From positions 1 through 6,169 of the forward strand of contig CAZXWJ010000260.1 of assembly GCA_964644375.1 (NCBI GenBank): a DNA stretch of 6,169 bases. Direction: 5' to 3'. Below the pieces are notes generated by a model that saw only the letters and a list, made by a program, of their open reading frames with translations, had not been told where the DNA came from and did not search any database. A program made the translations under genes and the position numbers. The DNA is from CAYNYM01 sp964644375. GTDB taxonomy: Bacteria > Desulfobacterota > DSM-4660 > Desulfatiglandales > HGW-15. This document shows positions 1 to 4,501 of the stretch, piece after piece. Position 1 is the stretch's first letter, and each line of letters opens with the position of its first letter.

Positions 1-2
1 TT

Positions 3-53
3 GAAAAAATCCTCAGAAGTGCCCTTGAAGAGGAAGGGAGGATATCATCATGA
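3..53 (+). CDS. C-terminal tail of a probable ECF-type RNA polymerase sigma factor (partial)
   Basis: Only the last 16 codons are inside the window, reading EKILRSALEEEGRISS followed by TGA. The stop overlaps the next start as ATGA (50-53), which shows a translationally coupled gene upstream. The piece resembles the end of region 4 of sigma-70 family ECF factors, where an arginine/leucine-rich helix is followed by a short acidic tail, but 16 residues cannot prove this. The better argument is context: the two genes that follow look like a membrane anti-sigma protein and a Spy/CnrX-like periplasmic sensor, the usual partners of such a factor. It could instead be the end of any other small regulator. 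Confidence 0.45.
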   Translation, partial: EKILRSALEEEGRISS

Positions 54-379
54 AAGATCCGGTCACAAAAAAGAAGGCATTGAAGGAAAGCCTTCGCAGG
101 GCCTTCTTTGAAAAGGAAAACCTCGATGTGGGCGATCGATGGCGTCTGGAGACCATGTCGCGGATTCGAGCCATGGGACCCCTGAAGAAAAGTGCGGATT
201 TCTGGATGGGATTGGAACAGCTCGCCTGGCGTCTGTCCCCGATCACTTGTGCTTTGATCCTTGTTTGCAGCCTGATTTTTTATGGTTCGGACGCCTTTCA
301 TGACTATGAAGTTCTGAGTGTGTTTACAAATGATCCTGAAGAGTTGAGTCTTTTCCAACTTTTCGGCTTTGGGGCTTAA
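50..379 (+). CDS. Small single-pass membrane protein, candidate anti-sigma factor (CnrY-like position)
   Basis: This 109-aa protein has a charged cytoplasmic N-terminal part (residues 1-62, rich in Lys, Arg and Glu), one hydrophobic segment at about 63-79 (SPITCALILVCSLIFYG) and a short acidic tail of about 30 residues that would lie in the periplasm. The ATG at 50 has a good GGGAGG ribosome site at 36-41 and overlaps the previous stop, so the two genes are co-translated. I do not recognise a named domain. Its size, topology and place between a likely sigma factor and a Spy/CnrX-like protein match short membrane anti-sigma proteins such as CnrY of the CnrYXH module; this is inference from context. 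The segment DRWRLETMSRIRAM at 29-42 is a possible amphipathic sigma-binding helix. Confidence 0.6.
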   Translation: MKDPVTKKKALKESLRRAFFEKENLDVGDRWRLETMSRIRAMGPLKKSADFWMGLEQLAWRLSPITCALILVCSLIFYGSDAFHDYEVLSVFTNDPEELSLFQLFGFGA

Positions 380-381
380 TC

Positions 382-792
382 ATGAAAAAATGGAAATTGT
401 TTGTAGGTCTGATACTTGTTTTTTTATTGGGGGTCGCGGCCGGGTCCCTGGGGGACCGGTTTCTTCACAAGCAGGGTCTTGAACGCATGAGGAAGGACCC
501 TGCGACCAGGAAGGCCTTCTTTTTGAAAAAGCTATCGAAAAATCTGAAGCTGACAGAAGAGCAGAAACGGGTGTTTGAACCGATTCTGGATCATATAGAG
601 AAGAGGCGTCGAGAGCACCGTATGCGGGAGCGGTCGCAGATGAAAGAGACCTTAAACGATGGCTTTTTACAAATGAGAGGGCATTTGGCACCGGAGCAGC
701 AAAAAAAACTGGACGAACTGCAAAACAAAGCCCGTCGTTTCATGAAACGCCATCCCTCACCCCCTCCTCCCCCGGAATTCCATCCTGATTGA
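382..792 (+). CDS. Membrane-anchored Spy/ZraP/CnrX-like periplasmic protein
   Basis: This 136-aa protein starts with Lys residues and a hydrophobic segment at about 6-22, either a signal peptide or an uncleaved anchor, followed by a highly charged all-helical periplasmic part. It carries LKLTEEQ at 55-61 and a second, looser copy, LAPEQQKKLDEL at 102-113. These resemble the paired LTxxQ motifs of the Spy/CpxP/ZraP/CnrX group (periplasmic chaperones and heavy-metal sensors). Several His and Met residues are present, but no metal site can be assigned by eye. The tail after residue 124 is proline rich (SPPPPPEF). Only 2 bp separate it from the preceding gene, so it is in the same operon. The likely role is to sense envelope or metal stress and pass it to the membrane anti-sigma protein; the family is fairly certain, the role inferred. 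Confidence 0.7.
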   Translation: MKKWKLFVGLILVFLLGVAAGSLGDRFLHKQGLERMRKDPATRKAFFLKKLSKNLKLTEEQKRVFEPILDHIEKRRREHRMRERSQMKETLNDGFLQMRGHLAPEQQKKLDELQNKARRFMKRHPSPPPPPEFHPD

Positions 793-952
793 TGCAGAAA
801 GAGGTTAGAAAATTTCCAAGGCCTGGATTGCAGTATAACATGCCGTTAATGCTTCCAAAAAGTACTTGGATGCCGCCGATCAGGAGACCGGGGATTCTGT
901 CCGCTCGGTAGGTATGTTTTTTCCATTTACATGTGTACAATGTTGCCAACTG

Positions 953-969
953 GTGGAAATTCATTTCAC
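953..969. promoter_or_regulatory. Partial palindrome, possible activator site
   Basis: The 17-bp sequence GTGGAAATTCATTTCAC has dyad symmetry: GTG pairs with CAC and AA with TT, with mismatches at the fourth position and in the centre. It lies about 105-120 bp before the sigma-54-like promoter, a usual distance for an enhancer-type activator. No known binding motif is claimed, and imperfect palindromes of this size can occur by chance. Confidence 0.2.
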
Positions 970-1074
970 AGTAAAAGGGTGTTTTTTTCTGCACTCTTTG
1001 CCCTTCTGTTTTTCGTTTCGTACTAACTATCAGAAAATATAGGTTATTGTATTTAAAAAAAGATCATGCTTCCC

Positions 1075-1090
1075 CGGCACGTTTCTTGAT
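1075..1090 (+). promoter_or_regulatory. Sigma-54 (RpoN)-like promoter for the PEP-CTERM gene
   Basis: The sequence CGGCACG-TTTC-TTGAT matches the RpoN consensus TGGCACG-N4-TTGCW except at the first base and at the -12 C, which is A here. The GG at 1076-1077 and the GA at 1088-1089 have exactly the required 10-base spacing. Transcription would start near 1100, leaving a leader of about 95 nt. Many PEP-CTERM genes in other bacteria are driven by RpoN with the PrsK/PrsR two-component system, which makes the match more believable. The altered -12 base weakens it. A sigma-70 promoter (TTGATA at 1086-1091, 18 bp, AATACT at 1110-1115) overlaps and is the alternative. Confidence 0.4.
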
Positions 1091-1195
1091 ATATCTTTTG
1101 ATTATCCAAAATACTCAGAATCTCTATCCTGGAATAAGCCGGGTAAATATTTTTTTGAGACAATTTTTTCGAACGGACACCCTGGAGGTCGTAAG

Positions 1196-1831
1196 ATGAG
1201 GAGAATAGTCCCTTTTTTGTGCGCCGCTTTTATTATCGGCTGGGCGACAATAGCATTCGGGGCAACCATTGAAGATTTGTATGGCGATAAAGATGGCTTT
1301 GACCGTTTTTTGTTAAACGATGGATCTGTTGATTTCAATGATAATTTTTTCTTGAATAATCCCCGCGATGAAGGTAAGACGGATTTCCCCACGGGCAGGA
1401 GTGACCTTCCTCTGAAATGGACGCACACTTATGATTGTTCCAGAGTCGGAACAATTACAAGTGTAACCTTGGAGATCTTTGCGGCCGGGCAGGGTGAGAA
1501 TCTCAAGGTCTATATCGATGATCAGTATGCAGGTACTTTGACGAAAAGCGAGACCTGGGTCACAGGGAAGACTGTAAACTATGCCAAGCGGGATATCATA
1601 GAACTCAGCCCATCACTTTTCTATCTCTTGGATGGAGAACTGCAAATCAGAATAGGCGATCCTCTTGGCGATAATGACAAGGCGGATAATTTTGCGCTGG
1701 ATTACGGTGTTCTAACGATCACCTCCGAACCCATAAACACCCCCGTTCCTCCCAGTATCGTCCTTTTGGGCTCAGGTCTCATCGGACTTATCACACTAGG
1801 CAGAAAGCGATCTCAATCCCCAATCCATTGA
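1196..1831 (+). CDS. Secreted PEP-CTERM-type surface protein with variant VPPS sorting signal
   Basis: This is a 211-aa exported protein. Residues 1-22 form a signal peptide (MRR start, hydrophobic core, A-F-G just before a likely cleavage at 22-23). The middle, about 70-175, alternates beta-strand-like segments (ITSVTLEIFAAG, LKVYIDDQYAGTL, LQIRIGD) and ends FALDYGVLTI, suggesting a beta-sandwich. I cannot name the domain. The C-terminus has the three-part exosortase signal: VPPS at 184-187, a hydrophobic segment with LLGSGLIGL at 190-198, and a basic stop GRKR at 202-205. Canonical proteins read VPEP; here Glu-Pro is replaced by Pro-Ser, and six residues follow the basic cluster. The ATG is set by TGGAGGT at 1183-1189, seven bases upstream. 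Exosortase is expected to cut and anchor it on the cell surface or in exopolysaccharide. No exosortase gene is in the window. Confidence 0.8.
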   Translation: MRRIVPFLCAAFIIGWATIAFGATIEDLYGDKDGFDRFLLNDGSVDFNDNFFLNNPRDEGKTDFPTGRSDLPLKWTHTYDCSRVGTITSVTLEIFAAGQGENLKVYIDDQYAGTLTKSETWVTGKTVNYAKRDIIELSPSLFYLLDGELQIRIGDPLGDNDKADNFALDYGVLTITSEPINTPVPPSIVLLGSGLIGLITLGRKRSQSPIH

Positions 1832-1849
1832 CTAAAATCAGGGGCGATA

Positions 1850-2599
1850 TCAGGATTCCAGATAACAGGCGGTTCTGGGCCTGAGCTCCAGTCGGTATTC
1901 ACGGTGCAGTTTCAGAACGGGCTTGATCTCCGCCAGGACGTCATCCTTTGACACCGTGGGTTTCACTTTATCGAACTGCCCGGATTGCATTTGTCTCAGT
2001 AAATCCACGGCAGCAGGACTCATGGAAGGCACAAGCTTTGAGGGGCTTTCGCAGTTCAAACAGGCGATGCCACCCCTTTCCCTCTTGAAAACCGCACTTC
2101 CCTGGCCGGTATAGGTCCTGCCACAGATAGAGCACTTGTCCAAATCTATTTTGTAACCGCCGAGCGCCATGGCCCTGGCCTCAAAGAGAATATGGGTCAT
2201 TTGCCTGTTCGATCCTTCATCGAGGTTTCGAAGGGATTTCCTGAGCAGGAGGAACATGGCTTCATCCGCAACCCCATAAGGAAAAAGGACTTCCGTCAGT
2301 TCAATCATATAGCTTGCCCGGGTCAGGGTCGAGAAATCGCATCGCAGGCCGGGGTAAGCGTCCACGAGCTTGCCTGAATTGATAAAGCAAAGGTCTGCGC
2401 CTGATTTTTTTAGTCGATATTCGAGGTTCACAAGGGAAAAAAGATCCAGACAATTCACAAATCTTTTCCGGCTTTTGCGAGCACCCTTGGCCACGCCCTT
2501 TTGTTGACCTTTATCGGGGGTAAAAAAAGTCACGAGGAGGTCCGATTCTCCGAACTCCTTGATTCGCATAATAATCACTTGAGATAAGTGAGTCGTCAT
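1850..2599 (-). CDS. recO: DNA repair and recombination protein RecO
   Basis: RecO acts with RecF and RecR in the cytoplasm to load RecA onto single-stranded DNA covered by SSB, and anneals complementary strands. This 249-aa protein has the normal length. The N-terminal OB-fold begins with the typical pattern VIIMRIKEFGESDLLVTFFT (residues 8-27), followed by the basic stretch KGARKSRKRF (38-47). The helical C-terminal part carries four zinc-ligand cysteines, CSIC at 156-159 and CLNC at 180-183, which many but not all RecO proteins keep. An in-frame TAG lies three codons before the ATG at 2599, so the gene cannot start further upstream. No ribosome site is at the usual distance; the nearest AGGAGGG is about 20 nt away. 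It converges with the PEP-CTERM gene across 18 bp, with no evident terminator between them. Confidence 0.95.
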   Translation of the reverse strand: MTTHLSQVIIMRIKEFGESDLLVTFFTPDKGQQKGVAKGARKSRKRFVNCLDLFSLVNLEYRLKKSGADLCFINSGKLVDAYPGLRCDFSTLTRASYMIELTEVLFPYGVADEAMFLLLRKSLRNLDEGSNRQMTHILFEARAMALGGYKIDLDKCSICGRTYTGQGSAVFKRERGGIACLNCESPSKLVPSMSPAAVDLLRQMQSGQFDKVKPTVSKDDVLAEIKPVLKLHREYRLELRPRTACYLES

Positions 2600-2619
2600 C
2601 GGTGTCTAAAGTAGGTTTA

Positions 2620-2626
2620 CCCTCCT
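2620..2626 (-). promoter_or_regulatory. Displaced Shine-Dalgarno sequence upstream of recO
   Basis: The minus strand reads AGGAGGG, a near-perfect ribosome site, but its end is 20 nt from the recO ATG at 2599 and no start codon lies at the normal distance. A small AU-only inverted repeat (TAAA/TTTA) in between could shorten the distance. Either recO is translated from a non-optimal site, or this AGGAGGG is a chance match. Confidence 0.3.
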
Positions 2627-2805
2627 AAGTGATTTCATGGATAATATACCCTCATGACCCTATTTCTGAAAGGTCGAGTAACCGTTTTGTTTAATTGAGA
2701 TTAACCTCACCGTGGTAATTTCGGCTTTCCCGTCACACCATTTTTTCGGGTTCCCCTGACGTCCACCTTAACCTTTCCCATTCTCCTACCACAGTTGGAC
2801 ATCAT

Positions 2806-2833
2806 AAAAAAAGCCCTATCTATCAGATAGGGC
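2806..2833 (-). terminator. Intrinsic terminator of the minus-strand ABC operon
   Basis: The arms GCCCTATCT (2813-2821) and AGATAGGGC (2825-2833) form a perfect 9-bp stem with a 3-nt loop. On the minus strand it is followed by seven T residues (2812-2806). There is no T-run on the other side, so it acts for minus-strand transcripts. It lies about 150 bp past the lipoprotein stop, ending the liv operon and insulating recO. Confidence 0.9.
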
Positions 2834-2878
2834 AGGGGTGTCGAAAATTTGTAAAATGATCGTAATATAATCCGTATT

Positions 2879-2932
2879 TTATGAGATCCAGGTATGAAAA
2901 ACTAAAATAAAAAGTTGTTCCGCATTTCTCAT
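2879..2932 (-). CDS. Possible 17-aa small ORF in the operon 3' region
   Basis: The minus strand has ATG at 2932 preceded by AAGGAG with a 7-nt spacer, a good ribosome site, and reads MRNAEQLFILVFHTWIS before TAA. The centre is hydrophobic (LFILVF). It lies 53 bp past the lipoprotein stop and ahead of the operon terminator, so it would be on the same message. It is far too short to judge by composition and may be chance; the ribosome site and the transcribed position are the only support. Confidence 0.2.
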   Translation of the reverse strand: MRNAEQLFILVFHTWIS

Positions 2933-2946
2933 CGAAAGTCTCCTTA

Positions 2947-2962
2947 CCATGGAGGACCACGG
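2947..2962 (-). other. Hairpin just downstream of the lipoprotein stop codon
   Basis: On the minus strand CCGTGG and CCATGG form a 6-bp stem (one G-U pair) around a 4-nt loop. No T-run follows, so it is not an intrinsic terminator. It could protect the 3' end of the coding message from exonucleases, and it lies just ahead of the ribosome site of the possible small ORF. Confidence 0.3.
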
Positions 2963-2985
2963 AAAGGGGCCGCAGTCATTCCGGA

Positions 2986-3582
2986 TTAAGGGACCGTCGC
3001 CTCAAAGGGAACGACCTTGACCATGTCGCCTGCCATAAAAGTGAAAGAGCTTTGATTAAAGGAAACAGGAACAGTGAGGTCAGGAACACCCGCCCACCAT
3101 CTTTCAAGCGCCTGCCAGGGGCTCCAACCCTTATCCTTCAGCGTAACGGCATTGGCTAAGAGCAATCCTACCAGGGCCGATCGAACCGTGATCAAGGTGG
3201 TCAATCTGACTTGATCCGTCTTGCCCGCCGGTATCCAGTAAGAATCGTTATTGTTGGCGGTGATCATGTCGAAATCTTTATCAAAGGCCACGGTGTAAGT
3301 AATGCCTTCCAGTTTGATAGGGTAGGCATTGGGATTCTCAATATCGAAAAGGAAGCTCATGGGTAAAAAGGCGCCGCGATCCCCGGCTTTTCCTTTTGTA
3401 GGCTTGACCTTTTTTGAAAAATACCAGTATTCATCATATTGGGGCACCTCAAAGGATACCAGGGAGATCACCGGGGCCTTGAAATTGGATTCTGTGGATT
3501 TTACCTCCGTACCTGCGCATGAAGCCAGTACGATTCCCAAAGCGAAAATAAAGGCCATCGACAATGCCTGTCTTTTATTCAT
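2986..3582 (-). CDS. Lipoprotein with LEA2/WHy-like domain
   Basis: This 198-aa protein has a lipoprotein signal peptide: Lys/Arg start, hydrophobic core and lipobox LASC with the modified cysteine at residue 22. There is no Asp at position +2, which by the E. coli rule points to the outer membrane. Residues about 75-195 resemble the LEA type 2 / WHy fold: FLFDIENPNAYPIKLEGITYTV at 77-98 holds the typical NPN (83-85), followed by an alternation of beta strands. Bacterial members are mostly uncharacterised; the fold is linked to desiccation and stress responses in plants. The ATG has GGGAGGT 7 nt upstream (3589-3595). It lies 54 bp behind the LivF-type ATPase gene and ahead of the operon terminator, so it is probably co-transcribed; a link to transport is inference. 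LEA2 assignment is by eye and needs a profile search. Confidence 0.7.
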   Translation of the reverse strand: MNKRQALSMAFIFALGIVLASCAGTEVKSTESNFKAPVISLVSFEVPQYDEYWYFSKKVKPTKGKAGDRGAFLPMSFLFDIENPNAYPIKLEGITYTVAFDKDFDMITANNNDSYWIPAGKTDQVRLTTLITVRSALVGLLLANAVTLKDKGWSPWQALERWWAGVPDLTVPVSFNQSSFTFMAGDMVKVVPFEATVP

Positions 3583-3597
3583 TTTTCAACCTCCCTT

Positions 3598-3625
3598 AAA
3601 AAGCGTGACCGTTTGCAGCATCACG
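3598..3625 (-). terminator. Weak terminator-like hairpin between the ATPase and lipoprotein genes
   Basis: On the minus strand CGTGA (3625-3621) and TCACG (3608-3604) form a 5-bp stem with a 12-nt loop, followed by C and five T residues (3602-3598). The stem is short and the loop long, so it would at best end part of the transcripts, lowering expression of the lipoprotein relative to the transporter. Confidence 0.35.
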
Positions 3626-3636
3626 GAATGTCTTGT

Positions 3637-4446
3637 TTAACTAAGCCACCTCTTTCTGCGCTTGTAGTGCTTCACCTCCCGAAAACTCTTCTTGCCGCCC
3701 TTGTCGGTGAGTCCCAGATAGAAGTCCTTGATGTCCTCGTTCTGGCTCAGGTTTTCAGCGGAGTCATCCATAACGATACGTCCCGTTTCCATGACATAGG
3801 CATAGGGCGCCACATTCAAGGCCAGTTTGGCATTTTGCTCCACCAACAGAATAGAGATGTGTTGCTCTTGATTGAGCTGCATGATAATCCTGAATATTTC
3901 GTGAATCAGTTTCGGCGCCAGTCCCATGGACGGCTCGTCCAGTAAGACCAGCTTCGGTTCAGTCATGAGTGCCCTGCCCACCACGGTCATCTGCTGTTCG
4001 CCTCCACTGACGAATCCGGCGGTTTCGTTGCGCTTTTCACGAAGTCTCGGGAAATAGTGGTAAACCAGCTCCAGCCCTTCTTTGACCGAACCGGTTTTCC
4101 TCAAATGAGCACCCACTTTGAGGTTTTCCTCCACCGTGAGGTGCTCAAAGACCCTTCGGCCTTCGATCACTTGGACGATACCCAATCGTGATATATTGGC
4201 CGCCCTGTCATGATGGATTGGTCGGCCTTCATAGACGATGGCGCCGTCGGTGACCTCACCGTCTTCCGTTTTCAGGAGACCGGATATGGCCTTGAGCGTG
4301 GTGCTTTTCCCTGCACCGTTTGCACCCAGAAGCGCCACGACACCTCCCTTGGGCACCTCAATGGAAACCCCTTTGAGTACCAGGATCACCTCATGGTACT
4401 TCACCTCTATGTTGTTGATCTTCAGGATTGCTTCTGCAGCTTCCAA
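3637..4446 (-). CDS. livF: LivF-type ATP-binding protein of a HAAT-family ABC importer, with basic C-terminal tail
   Basis: This ATPase powers import through the LivH/LivM permease at the inner membrane. From a TTG start at 4446 it has 269 aa: Walker A GANGAGKST at 41-49, Q-loop Gln92, signature VSGGEQQ at 146-152, Walker B LVLLDEP at 166-172, and EQN at 203-205 where other ABC proteins have the switch His, as is normal for LivF. Residues 246-269 form a tail ending KKSFREVKHYKRRKRWLS, which standard LivF (about 235 aa) lacks; I recall similar tails in LivF-like proteins of aromatic and organic-acid degraders. A frame-open TTG at 4461 is possible, but GGAGG (4455-4459) lies inside it and 8 nt before the TTG at 4446, so the shorter start is preferred. 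It follows the binding-protein gene by 55 bp. The transported substrate cannot be told. Confidence 0.93.
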   Translation of the reverse strand: MEAAEAILKINNIEVKYHEVILVLKGVSIEVPKGGVVALLGANGAGKSTTLKAISGLLKTEDGEVTDGAIVYEGRPIHHDRAANISRLGIVQVIEGRRVFEHLTVEENLKVGAHLRKTGSVKEGLELVYHYFPRLREKRNETAGFVSGGEQQMTVVGRALMTEPKLVLLDEPSMGLAPKLIHEIFRIIMQLNQEQHISILLVEQNAKLALNVAPYAYVMETGRIVMDDSAENLSQNEDIKDFYLGLTDKGGKKSFREVKHYKRRKRWLS

Positions 4447-4454
4447 AAGACTTT

Positions 4455-4459
4455 CCTCC
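4455..4459 (-). promoter_or_regulatory. Ribosome binding site deciding the livF start
   Basis: GGAGG on the minus strand is 8 nt from the TTG at 4446. The longer reading from the TTG at 4461 would contain this site within its own codons and has no ribosome site of its own, so the gene is taken to start at 4446. Confidence 0.75.
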
Positions 4460-4481
4460 AAGGGTGATGATTATTGCGCGG

Positions 4482-4500
4482 GACCATGACTCAAATGGTC
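4482..4500 (-). other. Hairpin between the binding-protein and ATPase genes
   Basis: GACCAT (4482-4487) and ATGGTC (4495-4500) form a perfect 6-bp stem with a 7-nt loop, starting 1 bp past the binding-protein stop codon. No T-run follows, so it is not an intrinsic terminator. Hairpins in this position often protect the message of the abundant binding protein and help keep it in excess over the ATPase; that role is inferred. Confidence 0.4.
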
Positions 4501-4501
4501 G

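Larger units (their letters stand above)
793..1195. other. 403-bp intergenic region between the sigma module and the PEP-CTERM gene
   Basis: I see no convincing gene here. The only long frame, on the minus strand, overlaps the end of the previous gene and has no ribosome site or recognisable sequence. The stretch is AT-rich towards its right end. It holds a partial palindrome at 953-969, a sigma-54-like promoter at 1075-1090 and a T-rich leader before the ribosome site at 1184-1188. No convincing terminator for the first operon was found. Confidence 0.6.
2600..2985. other. 386-bp intergenic region between recO and the ABC-operon lipoprotein gene
   Basis: Besides a strong minus-strand terminator (2806-2833), it holds a possible 17-aa small ORF (2879-2932), a hairpin at 2947-2962 just behind the lipoprotein stop, and the recO upstream region (about 2600-2800). 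A TATATT hexamer on the minus strand upstream of recO could be a -10 element, but no good -35 sequence is found 17 bp away. No other gene is evident on either strand. Confidence 0.6.

Noticed and set aside
953..988. Hairpin plus T-run as terminator of the sigma-module operon
   Set aside because: The dyad ends more than 10 nt before the T-run, and the stem adjacent to the T-run has only 3 bp.
740..994. 84-aa minus-strand open frame covering much of the 793-1195 gap
   Set aside because: It overlaps the end of the Spy-like gene, lacks a ribosome site, and its sequence shows no recognisable pattern.
986..1000. TGCAC...TTGC resembling a second sigma-54 promoter
   Set aside because: The spacing is two bases short and the -24 GG is TG, so RpoN would not be expected to bind.
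1091..1195. Cyclic-di-GMP riboswitch (GEMM) in the PEP-CTERM leader
   Set aside because: The conserved core elements of GEMM riboswitches are not present in the leader.
1831..1860. Bidirectional terminator between the convergent PEP-CTERM and recO genes
   Set aside because: The stretch has a short direct repeat (CCTGAT), not an inverted repeat, and no T-run with a stem.
3329..3945. Plus-strand frames opposite the lipoprotein and LivF genes
   Set aside because: Shadow frames of real minus-strand genes; translations show no recognisable motifs.
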